Shown here: piece by piece, positions 26,136-36,472 of the stretch | Numbering within the stretch: the stretch's first letter is position 1 | Layout: each line of letters opens with the position of its first letter | IMG/VR virus record: IMGVR_UViG_3300025707_000011 | Location: 1 to 48,627 of that record | Strand: one strand, 5' to 3' | Source of the DNA: a virus | DNA length: 48,627 nucleotides | Position numbers and translations under genes: made by a program | The notes under the pieces: generated by a model | Seen by the model: only the letters and a program-made list of their open reading frames with translations | What the model was told of the DNA's origin: nothing | Databases searched by the model: none

Positions 26136-28004
26136 ATGGCATTACCAAAATTTACAACAACTCCAACACCGCTGTATCAGCAGCAGCCGATAATTAGAAC
26201 ACAAAACTATGGGGATTTATATATGCGAAACTTTGCAGCAGCAGAGGCAAGTACATATAAAACATTTGCCGGTATAGGTGTAGCTTTAGAGAAGAAAAGA
26301 GAAAAAAGAGAGAAAGAATTAGAATTAGAATTAGAAAGAGATTCTATAAAATGGAAAGCTAAAAGCCAAGGCAGAAAAGACCGAGACTATGCAGAGGTTA
26401 TAGATAGATTAAAAACATTAAATGCACAAACAGAAGGTAGCGAAGGTGGGGATGTAACTAGTAAAGTATATAGTGAATTACAAAGGATGCGAGATGGGGT
26501 ATCTGCTTTACCACAACAAATAAGAGATGGGTTAATTACAAGAGACGATGCACAAGTAATTGAAGATTCATATAATGTAGCTATAGGCACCTATAAACCA
26601 GCTTTACAGGTTTTAGATACATTTAAAACTAGGTTAAGAGATAAAAGCCGTGGGCATTTATTAGATAATTATACAAAAGGTTTAAAAGATGGTAATTTTA
26701 AGGCAGCAAGTCTTGCACATGAATTAGAAGATAAAGATGGTTATGATTTAAAATTTAGCCTAGGCGGTAGTAATGGATTACAACCTATAGTATCATGGAC
26801 AGATGATACAAAAAAAGATGATGATGGAAAATTTCTGGAATATGAATATACTTTAACAGAATTAAAAGATATAGATTTTTTTAATGATTGGGATGAAGAG
26901 TTTAATTATGAGAATGAGGATTATAAAAAAACACAAACCGTTATAAATGAAGAATTACAAAAAAATCCTGATTTTATAGAGGCCTCAAAACCACCGCCAT
27001 ATTTTACAAGTACGGTAAAGGATGATTATTCTACAGGAGTCAAGAGGACAGGAAAAGAAACTCGCCAAGAAAGAAGCATGGGGAATTATAATAGAATGAG
27101 GAAAGAATATGCAAAAGAATGGTTAAAATTGAATCCAGGAAATTCATATGAAAAATGGAAACAATTTCAAGATATTATAGTTATAGGTGCACCTGAAGAT
27201 GAATATTATGATATAGCAATGGAAATAGTATCACAAAATCCAGACCAATATAAAAGTACAGCAGATGGGGATGAAGACGGAATCCCCGATAATGTAGAAG
27301 AGCTTATAAGAGTAATTGGTAGTTTTAATACCTGGGAAGATGGATGGGAACAGGAAAAAGATAATATAAATGTAATGCGTGAATTTGATAGGATTTTAAG
27401 TAAAGATTCATTTAAAAATTTCTATGCAAATCAAACATATGGTAGAACAAATAAAGCATATAATTCATGGGATAAAGCGCCAACATTCCAAGAAGGTTTA
27501 ACTACAAATTTAACAGATATTCAAGAGAATAAGAAACGTAATTTAGAAACAATTAATTATTTACCTACAATAATAAAAATGATTGATAATACTTTAAACA
27601 GAGATCCTGCGCTTGCTAATATGGCGTCGTATAATGAAATGAAAACTACAATAATTAATAATTTTCCACATATGAAAGATGTTTTGAAGACAAAAGACGC
27701 GGTATGGGGGACTTTAGGTGATGCTGATGTCTCAACTGCAACTGATATATCGATGGGTGAAGTTAATATTCCGGTTAATGCTCCCCCGGGAATAATAAAC
27801 GATAAGAAGAGGGATATACTTACGAGAATAATCGAAAACGACCCAGCTTTTGCAGGAATGGAATTTGATAATGTAAAATTCTGGAAAGGATACAAATTTA
27901 GTGAAATGGACTTTTTAAGTGAAGAATCAGAGAAAGCTGTACAATATTATACAAATTGGCTAAAAAAAGCAGCTTTGCCTTGGGAAGAAGCTAAATTACC
28001 TTAA
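26136..28004 (+). CDS. putative internal virion protein, unknown function
   Basis: The protein has 622 residues, is mostly helical, charged and soluble. Residues about 48-75 are a Lys/Arg/Glu-rich helix (EKKREKREKELELELERDSI). Around residue 377 the stretch DGDEDGIPDNVEELI has the D-x-D-x-D-G-x-x-D-x-x-E/D spacing of a calcium-binding loop of the thrombospondin type 3 or dockerin kind. No membrane segment or hydrolase motif is visible. Its place between the repeat-bearing ejection protein and the giant protein suggests a T7 gp15-like member of the ejected complex. The leader is AATAATTAAAACA with no Shine-Dalgarno sequence. Confidence 0.55.
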   Translation: MALPKFTTTPTPLYQQQPIIRTQNYGDLYMRNFAAAEASTYKTFAGIGVALEKKREKREKELELELERDSIKWKAKSQGRKDRDYAEVIDRLKTLNAQTEGSEGGDVTSKVYSELQRMRDGVSALPQQIRDGLITRDDAQVIEDSYNVAIGTYKPALQVLDTFKTRLRDKSRGHLLDNYTKGLKDGNFKAASLAHELEDKDGYDLKFSLGGSNGLQPIVSWTDDTKKDDDGKFLEYEYTLTELKDIDFFNDWDEEFNYENEDYKKTQTVINEELQKNPDFIEASKPPPYFTSTVKDDYSTGVKRTGKETRQERSMGNYNRMRKEYAKEWLKLNPGNSYEKWKQFQDIIVIGAPEDEYYDIAMEIVSQNPDQYKSTADGDEDGIPDNVEELIRVIGSFNTWEDGWEQEKDNINVMREFDRILSKDSFKNFYANQTYGRTNKAYNSWDKAPTFQEGLTTNLTDIQENKKRNLETINYLPTIIKMIDNTLNRDPALANMASYNEMKTTIINNFPHMKDVLKTKDAVWGTLGDADVSTATDISMGEVNIPVNAPPGIINDKKRDILTRIIENDPAFAGMEFDNVKFWKGYKFSEMDFLSEESEKAVQYYTNWLKKAALPWEEAKLP

Positions 28005-28042
28005 AATTAATAACAATAAAAAAATAAATTTAATAAAGCATT

Positions 28043-31000
28043 ATGGAAGAAATCTATATACACAATGGTAATGAATTTTCAAGAGCTCAGGTTGAGGACG
28101 CTGCTTTTGAAAAAGGTATAACCGTTGAAGAGTACTTAGCAAAATATGGGGTAACTCTTAAAGATCAAGTCCCTGAGCCAGAGCCAGAGCCAGAGCTAGA
28201 GCCACAGAAAAAACCTACACTCGACTTGGAAGCGGTGGGAAAGAAGGGGGGTGTTGCAGGTCAGACGGTTGCAGATGTAACACCGGAAGTAAGTGCAACA
28301 GATACGGATTTACTATCGGAAGATACTTTATCGGAATCACAAAAATTTGTAACTGCTGATTTATTCTCAGAAAATGAAGAAGAAGTTGCAAAGGAACTTA
28401 ATGGACTCCTTGCTACTTATGGGGGATATATAAAAGAAAGTGGGGTTTTTCAAAATGGTATAGAAGTACTCATAGGGGAGGAGCCTACTTTTGAGGGGAA
28501 ATTTGTACATGGTGAGGAACAATATCTACCTAGATCAGGGAAGCTAATGACTGGGAAGAAAACTACTCCTGAGCAAAGAGAAGAGAACGCAAGGATTTTA
28601 AATTCTTTTTTAGCAACCTATGGTGATAAGGGTTATTTAGATAGCGCTCTCGCTGATGGCGAAACCATGGAAATGGTAAATGATTTTAAAAACAAAGCAA
28701 CGGTGCCTGCTTCGGGACTTACTAATGAGCAAATAATGTTTGATGTGTTTGAAAAATTCGAGCACTATGTAGATCGTGAAAATTCTATAATAGAATTAGA
28801 ACAGAAAGAAAGGGTAGGATTTATGACTGATGAACAATTAACAAACGAATTAGAAGCGGCAAAAAAAGCAGTTTCAAAGCAACTTGTTTTTAAAGATGAA
28901 AAGGAAGAGGAGCGTTATAAAAAATTTAAGGAAGGTGGTGTTATACCGGATTTTACAGAAGAAGAATACGAGGAAATGAGGCATGAAAAAAAATGGAAGA
29001 AGTATGATGAAGTAGCGAGGGATTATTCGTATGACTTATCTCAAGAAGAAAGAAATAAGATGCATGCTGTACTTTGGTCAGAGAAAAACGAGGTAGATAA
29101 AACAAGAAAAAAATTTGAAACAGATGTTGATGAGCATGTAAAAAAAACTGATACATTAGAAAAAAGAATACAGGATTATAAAGATAATCCAACTTCATAC
29201 GAACTATATAAGGAAGTAAAAGAACTTCAACTAGCCTTTATAGAAGAATCCAACAGATTACAAGAACAACAAATTATTTTACAAAGAGAGTTAAAAGAAA
29301 CAGAATTTTTGCCAATAGCAATAAAAGATTTTGGATCTAATTATAGAAGATTACAACAGTTAGGCACATCTTTTAAATCTTTAGGTACAGATATAGCATA
29401 CTCTATATTACAAATAGGACAACTTACAGGATTTGGCCAACCTGCTGCTGCTGTTCATGCCGTATCTAAGTGGTCATTAACCCCTGAACAAAGAAATAAA
29501 GCGCTTGATGAATCAACAGGTATAATTACTATGCGCGAAAGAATGAATGTAGAAACAGAATCTTATCAAAGATCAATTGGGGTTGATGAAATAAAAACTC
29601 TTAGTGATCTTGGCAGATGGACCGCTAGTTCTACTACTAATTTAATACCATCTTTAGCAATGGCTTTTACTGGGCCTGCTGCATTACCTTTATTTGCATT
29701 ATCTGGATGGGGTTCTGCTGGAACAGATGTAGCAATTAAACAAAAGAATGCAGCTGAAAGAATGATTGTAAATAAAAAAGAATTAGTAGAAAACCCTGAT
29801 ATGGATATGATTAGAAAAGTTGAGCTTGAAAATCAAATGGATGAAGATTCTAAAATTCTTAAAATATCAAATTGGGAACAGTTAAGTTTACAGGCATTAT
29901 ATGGAGTATCTGAAGTAGTATTTGAAAGACTAGGTACAATGTCATTAATAAAAGGGGCTAGGGCAGCAATAAGATCTTTACCCCCAGCAACTGTAAAAGA
30001 AGGCTTTGAATTTGCCGGAAAACAACTTTTTAAAGGTATTACAGTAGAAGGAGGTTCAGAATTTGGTACCACAATTGCTCAAAATTTTGGGGATATATAT
30101 ATTTTAGGGGAAGATAAAAATATTTTTGAAGACAGTTTAGAATCATTTGCACAAGGGGCTTTAATGGGAGCTGGAATTACGAGTGTAGCTGGGGGTAGAG
30201 CAATAAAGCATACTATATCAAGTGAATTAGCCACTAGAGCAGAAGATAGAAGAATGAGAGAAATAGTTATTCAATTAAGAGAATTAACTGGTATAACATC
30301 TTTACAAAATATTCCTGATGGTAATATAAAAATGCCTAATCAAAGTCCTGAAGTACAAACATTAATTGCAGAACTAACCCAAGAAAAAGAAAATATTACA
30401 AATGACATAATTGCTAAATTAGATAATGGCGATATAAGTATTCAACAGGCATATGAAATAGGGGGGATAAACAGAGAATTACGTAAAATTGGGGAAAGGT
30501 ATAATGCGTTAATGCATGATAAGAATTTATCACCTCAACAATTAGAAGCTGCTGAAAAAGAACTTGGGCAACAATATGAAGCCTTAAAAGAAAAAAGAGA
30601 GAATATATTAACAGACCCTAGTATATTAAAAGAAAATCAAGATTTAGCAATTAATGATAATATACGAAAAGACTGGGAGATGGGGAATAGTATGTATAGC
30701 ATGAGAATGTCTAATAATACTGCACTTAATCTTCTTGACCAATGGGGAGGACTTAATAATAGTGTAAAGCAAGGGTATTATGAAGAAGCTAAAAAAGCTT
30801 TAAGAAAAGGTGCTGAAAAATATAAAAGATTTTCAGAAAAAGAAATACAAGATAAAGCAGTAGAGCTTTATATTGAAAAAAGTTATAGGAGAAAAATTGA
30901 AGAAGGTGAGAGAAACGCTAGAACCTATGCTACTACAAGAGGAGAAGATTTAAATATATACAAAGGAGAAACCATAGAAGAAACAATAGGTTTAATGAAA

Positions 31001-34000
31001 ACCCACGGGGTTATGGAATCAATAGCTGAATCCTTGAAAAAACAAATATTAGAAGAAGGTGGAAAACCTCCATCAATGGAAGAATTATTGCGGATAGCTG
31101 AAACAAAGGCAAGAGCAGATATTAAAAATGGGATTTATGAAGCTAGTAATACTGGAGATAATATAATAGTACATATGCCAAATGCAATAAAAAATGGTAG
31201 AACCGGGATATTTGCTCATGAAGTATTACATAGTATAGCTAAGAAAAAATATGGCAGTGAAGCGGGCCTTAAGCAAGCGGGTATGGATTTATTAGATTAT
31301 TTGGAAGAAAATGATAAAGATTTATATACGTTAGTTAAACATAGAATCGACCAAAGTTATGTGAAAAGAGACCCAAAAACAAGGGAGGTAATGAAAGATG
31401 AAAAGGGTAAAACATTAAAAGAAGATGCTTATTGGGAAGAAGCAATGAACGCTATGTCAGATATTATAGCTGATGGGCAAGCTATTAAAACAAGTTCTTT
31501 AAATACAATAAGAAGATTTGTAAATAAATTATTACCTGATAATTTTAAATTTAAAGAAACAGACCAAGAAGCTGTTTTTAATTTTATAAAAGATTTTAAT
31601 AAAGAAGCACATTTTGGAAAAAAACCTATAAAGTTTGAAGATGTTTTAGGTATAGCAAAACCCGAAGATGAAGGTAAAACAACTACCCTTAAAGATGAAG
31701 ATGAAGAAGCACCTAGTACTAAATTTAGTAAAACTATAAACGAATCATATAATACCCTTACAGCTGAACAGCTTAAAACTATTAAATCTTTAAAAAGTAA
31801 AGACGCGCTTAAAGAACTTGCTGATAAAGATAATACCCTTACAGCGAAACTTAAAGAACTTGCCCAGGAAGGCAAAGGTAAAACTAAAGAATTTACAGAT
31901 TTAAACTCGCAATTAAATAAAATAAAAGATACAAAGGATGCTTGGTTTAGTGTTCAGGAATCTATACGACCTTTAGTTACAGGTTTAGTTAATAATAAAT
32001 ACTTCAAAGCTTTTAAAACCATGGACAAAAAAGAAGCGGAAGAGAAGAAAAGGGATATAATAGAAAATACGCTTACAAATCAGGTATTAAATTTAGTACA
32101 AAAATATGACCCTTCAAAGATAAAAGGCGGTGAAAGTACATTACATGGGTATTTAATGCAAAAATTAAATAGATTTGATGCTACAGGAAAAAGAATGTCT
32201 TTAATAGAGGTTAAAGTAATAGGTGAGGCAAATAAAGTGGGCCTTGATATTTCAAAAGATGTAGACGAAACAAAACAAACTATTGAACAACCTGAAATTG
32301 AAAAAGGCAAAGAAAGTGTAAAGAAAAAATTGTTTACGAAAAAATTAGATTTTGATAAAGAAGCAATAGAAGGGGAATTTAAAGTCGATAAAGATGGTAA
32401 AAAAGTTCCTAAGACATTTGCTGATATTTTTATCGATGCTGTAGCTAAAACATTCGGTACAAAATTACCAGCGGTAACTAATAAGAATTTTGTTAAAGTA
32501 TTTAGTAAAAATAATATAGCTGAATTAATGCCTTTTGTTAGAAGTTTTACAAAAATAGATCGTAAAAAAGGAATAGATAAGTTTAAACCTTTTGTTATTA
32601 AACATTTCAAAGCTATATTAGATCAATTACCAGCTAGTGTTATTAATAAAAAATATGACATGCTGCGTAAACCTGTTTTAAAAGAATCTGGTCAGCAAAA
32701 AAGAGAAGAAACTAAAGAAGGTAAAGGGGAATTTGAATATTTAAACATAGATAGAAAAGATTTTGTAGATTATTTTACTAATCCTAATCCTAATGTAATT
32801 GCAACTGTAGCAGGAAAAATAACTATTAAAGATAAAAATGGAGATGTAAAAACATATAGAATTGTAAAACCAAAAAAAGGAGAAACATTAGGGGAAAATG
32901 AAATTGATGGAACTCGATATATAGGTAAAAGAATTGGGGACACAGTTATAGTAAAAGGAGAAGAAGTACAACTTACTAATATTGAAATAGCAAGTAACAC
33001 ATTAAGTGATAGAAGAACATCGTTATTAGAAACTTTAATTAATGAATTATCCGCCGATGCAGCATTAGAAGTTGTTAAAGATAAAACAATAATGCAGAAG
33101 TTTAGGGATATTCAAGAAATTGAGGGTCAAGCGGTACCTGATAATTTCCTTGATGTTATTGTTGAAAAACTTGACAGAGGAATAGATTACTTAAATAACT
33201 TGCAAAAAAATAATGGTGAGTTATACGCAAGGCTAGGTCTACCTGAAATAATAGTACAAGCTATTAAGGTGTTTATGCAAACACTAAGTACTACTTTAAA
33301 AGCAACAAATAATTTTGGGAAAGCTTTAAAAGCTGGTATAAAAGCAGCGCAAAATCTTTTTGAAACAAAAGATGAAAAAGATATAATTAAAAAAGTTCTT
33401 GAAGAGACTTTTACTAGCGCTAAAAGTATAACCAAAGAAAAAATAGAATCAGCAGTAGAAAAAAGCGATCGTGTATTATTTACAAATGCTGGGCAAAAAA
33501 TTATTGATTCTGAAATCACTAGAATTAAAGGGCTTAAAGGTAGGACTAAATTACAAGCTACTAAAGATTTTATTAAACACATATTACCTTCTTATATTAA
33601 CAATGAACATTTAAAAAAGATAACTGGAAGTAGTAATGAACAGGCGTTTAATTATTTAAATAAGCCACTCGGACTAAAAGAGAATGGTTTTGATGTAGAA
33701 AAAGTGGGTAATAAAACAAGTATAGTTCATTATGCTAAAGATGGTACAAAAACTTCATTTAGACCCTTAGCTGATACAAGACCCTCTACTATAAACGGAA
33801 AATATTTAGCTAAAAAGTATAAGACTGTTGATGATTTTTTATCAAATTTAAATGATAATAGGTATGATATAGATAAACAATCTAAAGATTCAGCTAATGC
33901 TGTCGTTAGAGAAGTAAGCAGGATAGCCGCTACAGGAGATATACAAGGGGCTAAAGATTTATTAATGATTCTAGGTGAATATAGTGACTCTATATTAAGA

Positions 34001-36472
34001 TTAGCGGGTAAATTAAGAGACATCGAAACTAATCTAGAAGTTAAACGTAATAAAGACGGCACACTTAAACGTGATAAAAAAAATAAAAATAAAGTTATTT
34101 CAGGTATTACATATGAACATACTTTAACTATTAAGAATTTAAGAACACAAATAGAAGCTTTATTAGATGTTTATGAAAAAGATGGTAATTTAAATAAACT
34201 CGAAAAAAATATGGAAGGTGTATTAAATAGGAGCTATGTTGATTTGATTGATAAAAAATGGAAAAGTAAGATGGACACTACCGAAACGCCTAAAGATTTA
34301 CAACCCAGTGATGATAGTAGAGTTAGGCTTAAAAAAGCAGGTATAAAAACTACACCTATTTTTAGTGAAACTAAATTTAGTAAAACAAATAATAGCACCG
34401 AGCTTAATGAAATGATAGAAAGGACTAAAGGTATTCCAGCAAAAGAAAGAATTTCAATAGCAAAAGCTAAAATAGAAGGTTTTAAATCAGATAAGTTCCA
34501 ACTTTTTATGCGAAATTCAGCTGAAGATTTATTAGGTTTATTATATCAGTTTGCTGGTAAAAAAGAACAAGGAAATGCAGATTTAAAATGGATTAAAGAA
34601 ACTTTTACAAGGCCTTTAACAAGAGCTAATTTAGAATTTGAAGCACACCAAATTAAATCACATAAAACTTTACAAGAAGCGAAAGTTTTAATGGGTGAAC
34701 AAAAAATTGATTTAACAGCAGAAGTTATAGATGGTTATACAGTAGAACAAGCTATTAGAGTACATCTTTGGACTAAAAGAGGGTATGTTGTTCCAGGTAT
34801 GGATGAATTCACAGGTACAAAGAAAAGAACAAAACCTGGTCCTGAACAAGAAAAAGTAAATAAGTGGGTCAGACAAAATTTTGATTCATTAGAATTTACT
34901 GACGCTATTGAGGAAGCGTATTTTAGGGATGATAAAAAATATCCAGAACCAAATGAAGATTGGGTATCAGGGACTCTTACAACTGATTTATTAGAACATA
35001 CTAATGAGGTAACTAGAGCTGAAATATTCCAGCCATTCTTTGATAATGTAAATGTGGTGTTCGGAAAATTTGATAAATATCATGGTAAATTATCTGGGGT
35101 AAATGTAAACAAAGTAAGAGGTATTTATGGTAATAGTTTTGTTGAAGCATTAGAAAGTTCTTTTTATAGAATTGGTACAGGTAGAAATAGGAGTTTCCAA
35201 TTAGATGAGCAAGGTACTGGAATACTTGATTGGGTAAATAATGCTATTGGTAATACGATGTTTATTCACACTAGATCAGCTTTACTTCAAACAATATCAT
35301 CGGTAAACTTTATTAACCTAGGAGACAACAACCCTATAGCTGCGGCAAAAGCATTTAAGAACCAACCAAAATTTTGGGGTTACTTTAATAAAATATTCTT
35401 TTCAGATTATTTAAAACAAAGAAGAGCAGGTTTAAGAACAGATGTTAACGAACAAGAAATAGCGTCTGCTGCTTCAAATTCTAAAAATCCAACAAGAGCA
35501 GTAATAGCTACAATATTAAAGAGAGGGTTTTGGCCTACACAAATGGCTGATAGTTTTGCTATTGCTTTTGGAGGATCCTCGTTTTTAAGTAACAGAGAGG
35601 CTAAATACAAAAAAGACGGGTTGTCTGACCAAGACGCTTTTGATCAAGCTTTTGAAGACATGCGTGAAATTGCAGAAGACACACAACAATCAGGTAGACC
35701 TGAAAAAATATCGCAAGAACAGGCTGGGTTTGGAGGAAGGCTTATATTAGCTTTTCAAAATACCCCAATGCAGTACAACAGACAAATAAAAAAAGCATTC
35801 TTAGATTTAAAAAACGGAAGAGGTGATTGGAAAACTAATGTTATGAAAATATCTAATTATTTAATTATTCAAAATGTTATATTCCACTCCATGCAACAAG
35901 CTTTATTTGCTATTTTATTTGATGAGCCGGAAAATGACAAAGAAGAGAAAAGAGAAAAAACCAGAAAAATAAGAGTGATGAACGGTATGGCTGATTCTGT
36001 ATTAAGAGGTACCGGTGTATTTGGGGCATTACTAGCTACTGTAAAAAATACAATAATGAAAATTGTTGAAAGAGAGGGTTTTGATGAGAAAGCAATTGAA
36101 GAAATATTTAATATGTCGCCGCCTATTGGTAGGAAGACAAGACAATTATTTGATATGAAAGATAGGTTTACATATAAACAAAATCTTAAGAAAATGAAAG
36201 AAATGGGTCTTGATACGGAAAATCCTGCTGTATTAGCCGCAGCAGATGCACTTTCTTTTGGTATTAACTTACCAGCTGATAGAGTTCTAAGGAAAATTAA
36301 TAACATAAAAGCCGCTTCAGATAAAGAAAATGAAATGTGGCAAAGAATGGCATTGTCACTTGGTTGGAGTAAATGGGAGGTTAATATTCCGTTTGAAGAC
36401 GCAAAAGATACTGATTATGTTCAAAAACCTAAAAAAAATAAACCAAGAGCGAATAAACCTAGAAAAAATTAA
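28043..36472 (+). CDS. giant virion-associated polyprotein-like protein with HExxH metalloprotease motif
   Basis: The protein has 2809 residues. The N-terminal 40 residues (EFSRAQVEDAAFEKGITVEE) form a small helical domain I associate with large marine-phage virion proteins; a Pro-Glu repeat follows at about residue 45. Hydrophobic segments lie near residues 535-560 (LIPSLAMAFTGPAALPLFAL). A zinc metalloprotease motif HEVLH is at 1059-1063 in the context GIFAHEVLHSIAKKKYG, with a downstream YWEEAMNAMSDII near 1129-1141 that could supply the third ligand. The same motif TKFSKT occurs at 1226 and 2110. The C-terminal 450 residues are well structured, with RSALLQTISSVNFINLGDNN, TQMADSFAIAFGGSSFLSN and LILAFQNTPMQYNRQIKKAF. 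It is likely packaged and injected, combining gp16-like channel functions with enzymes as in the phage 'polyvalent proteins'. No RNA polymerase DxDxD motif was seen. Confidence 0.7.
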   Translation: MEEIYIHNGNEFSRAQVEDAAFEKGITVEEYLAKYGVTLKDQVPEPEPEPELEPQKKPTLDLEAVGKKGGVAGQTVADVTPEVSATDTDLLSEDTLSESQKFVTADLFSENEEEVAKELNGLLATYGGYIKESGVFQNGIEVLIGEEPTFEGKFVHGEEQYLPRSGKLMTGKKTTPEQREENARILNSFLATYGDKGYLDSALADGETMEMVNDFKNKATVPASGLTNEQIMFDVFEKFEHYVDRENSIIELEQKERVGFMTDEQLTNELEAAKKAVSKQLVFKDEKEEERYKKFKEGGVIPDFTEEEYEEMRHEKKWKKYDEVARDYSYDLSQEERNKMHAVLWSEKNEVDKTRKKFETDVDEHVKKTDTLEKRIQDYKDNPTSYELYKEVKELQLAFIEESNRLQEQQIILQRELKETEFLPIAIKDFGSNYRRLQQLGTSFKSLGTDIAYSILQIGQLTGFGQPAAAVHAVSKWSLTPEQRNKALDESTGIITMRERMNVETESYQRSIGVDEIKTLSDLGRWTASSTTNLIPSLAMAFTGPAALPLFALSGWGSAGTDVAIKQKNAAERMIVNKKELVENPDMDMIRKVELENQMDEDSKILKISNWEQLSLQALYGVSEVVFERLGTMSLIKGARAAIRSLPPATVKEGFEFAGKQLFKGITVEGGSEFGTTIAQNFGDIYILGEDKNIFEDSLESFAQGALMGAGITSVAGGRAIKHTISSELATRAEDRRMREIVIQLRELTGITSLQNIPDGNIKMPNQSPEVQTLIAELTQEKENITNDIIAKLDNGDISIQQAYEIGGINRELRKIGERYNALMHDKNLSPQQLEAAEKELGQQYEALKEKRENILTDPSILKENQDLAINDNIRKDWEMGNSMYSMRMSNNTALNLLDQWGGLNNSVKQGYYEEAKKALRKGAEKYKRFSEKEIQDKAVELYIEKSYRRKIEEGERNARTYATTRGEDLNIYKGETIEETIGLMKTHGVMESIAESLKKQILEEGGKPPSMEELLRIAETKARADIKNGIYEASNTGDNIIVHMPNAIKNGRTGIFAHEVLHSIAKKKYGSEAGLKQAGMDLLDYLEENDKDLYTLVKHRIDQSYVKRDPKTREVMKDEKGKTLKEDAYWEEAMNAMSDIIADGQAIKTSSLNTIRRFVNKLLPDNFKFKETDQEAVFNFIKDFNKEAHFGKKPIKFEDVLGIAKPEDEGKTTTLKDEDEEAPSTKFSKTINESYNTLTAEQLKTIKSLKSKDALKELADKDNTLTAKLKELAQEGKGKTKEFTDLNSQLNKIKDTKDAWFSVQESIRPLVTGLVNNKYFKAFKTMDKKEAEEKKRDIIENTLTNQVLNLVQKYDPSKIKGGESTLHGYLMQKLNRFDATGKRMSLIEVKVIGEANKVGLDISKDVDETKQTIEQPEIEKGKESVKKKLFTKKLDFDKEAIEGEFKVDKDGKKVPKTFADIFIDAVAKTFGTKLPAVTNKNFVKVFSKNNIAELMPFVRSFTKIDRKKGIDKFKPFVIKHFKAILDQLPASVINKKYDMLRKPVLKESGQQKREETKEGKGEFEYLNIDRKDFVDYFTNPNPNVIATVAGKITIKDKNGDVKTYRIVKPKKGETLGENEIDGTRYIGKRIGDTVIVKGEEVQLTNIEIASNTLSDRRTSLLETLINELSADAALEVVKDKTIMQKFRDIQEIEGQAVPDNFLDVIVEKLDRGIDYLNNLQKNNGELYARLGLPEIIVQAIKVFMQTLSTTLKATNNFGKALKAGIKAAQNLFETKDEKDIIKKVLEETFTSAKSITKEKIESAVEKSDRVLFTNAGQKIIDSEITRIKGLKGRTKLQATKDFIKHILPSYINNEHLKKITGSSNEQAFNYLNKPLGLKENGFDVEKVGNKTSIVHYAKDGTKTSFRPLADTRPSTINGKYLAKKYKTVDDFLSNLNDNRYDIDKQSKDSANAVVREVSRIAATGDIQGAKDLLMILGEYSDSILRLAGKLRDIETNLEVKRNKDGTLKRDKKNKNKVISGITYEHTLTIKNLRTQIEALLDVYEKDGNLNKLEKNMEGVLNRSYVDLIDKKWKSKMDTTETPKDLQPSDDSRVRLKKAGIKTTPIFSETKFSKTNNSTELNEMIERTKGIPAKERISIAKAKIEGFKSDKFQLFMRNSAEDLLGLLYQFAGKKEQGNADLKWIKETFTRPLTRANLEFEAHQIKSHKTLQEAKVLMGEQKIDLTAEVIDGYTVEQAIRVHLWTKRGYVVPGMDEFTGTKKRTKPGPEQEKVNKWVRQNFDSLEFTDAIEEAYFRDDKKYPEPNEDWVSGTLTTDLLEHTNEVTRAEIFQPFFDNVNVVFGKFDKYHGKLSGVNVNKVRGIYGNSFVEALESSFYRIGTGRNRSFQLDEQGTGILDWVNNAIGNTMFIHTRSALLQTISSVNFINLGDNNPIAAAKAFKNQPKFWGYFNKIFFSDYLKQRRAGLRTDVNEQEIASAASNSKNPTRAVIATILKRGFWPTQMADSFAIAFGGSSFLSNREAKYKKDGLSDQDAFDQAFEDMREIAEDTQQSGRPEKISQEQAGFGGRLILAFQNTPMQYNRQIKKAFLDLKNGRGDWKTNVMKISNYLIIQNVIFHSMQQALFAILFDEPENDKEEKREKTRKIRVMNGMADSVLRGTGVFGALLATVKNTIMKIVEREGFDEKAIEEIFNMSPPIGRKTRQLFDMKDRFTYKQNLKKMKEMGLDTENPAVLAAADALSFGINLPADRVLRKINNIKAASDKENEMWQRMALSLGWSKWEVNIPFEDAKDTDYVQKPKKNKPRANKPRKN
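28175..28206 (+). repeat. GAGCCA hexanucleotide repeat (Pro-Glu linker)
   Basis: About five GAGCCA-like units in tandem, one altered to GAGCTA, encode PEPEPEPELEPQ after the small N-terminal domain of the giant protein. The six-base unit keeps the frame if its number changes, so linker length could vary between strains. Confidence 0.7.
31718..31734 (+). repeat. 17-bp direct repeat, copy 1 (encodes TKFSKT)
   Basis: The sequence ACTAAATTTAGTAAAAC occurs here and again, identically, at 34370-34386 in the same reading frame of the giant gene, 2652 bases apart. Both copies encode TKFSKT (residues 1226 and 2110) in Ser/Thr/Asn-rich, probably flexible surroundings. They divide the protein into parts of about 1226, 884 and 700 residues. 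Confidence 0.7.
34370..34386 (+). repeat. 17-bp direct repeat, copy 2 (encodes TKFSKT)
   Basis: This is identical to 31718-31734 and in the same frame. The surrounding residues are PIFSETKFSKTNNSTELNE, a likely linker. See the finding on possible processing sites. Confidence 0.7.

Noticed and set aside
31429-36306. Several - strand frames of 100-176 codons opposite the giant gene
   Set aside because: All are antisense shadows of one long uninterrupted coding frame, Leu/Ser/Phe-rich and without start context or neighbours on that strand.
28043-36472. Giant protein as a virion RNA polymerase as in crAss-like phages
   Set aside because: I looked for a DxDxD catalytic motif (such as DFDID) and did not find one; the visible enzyme motif is HExxH.
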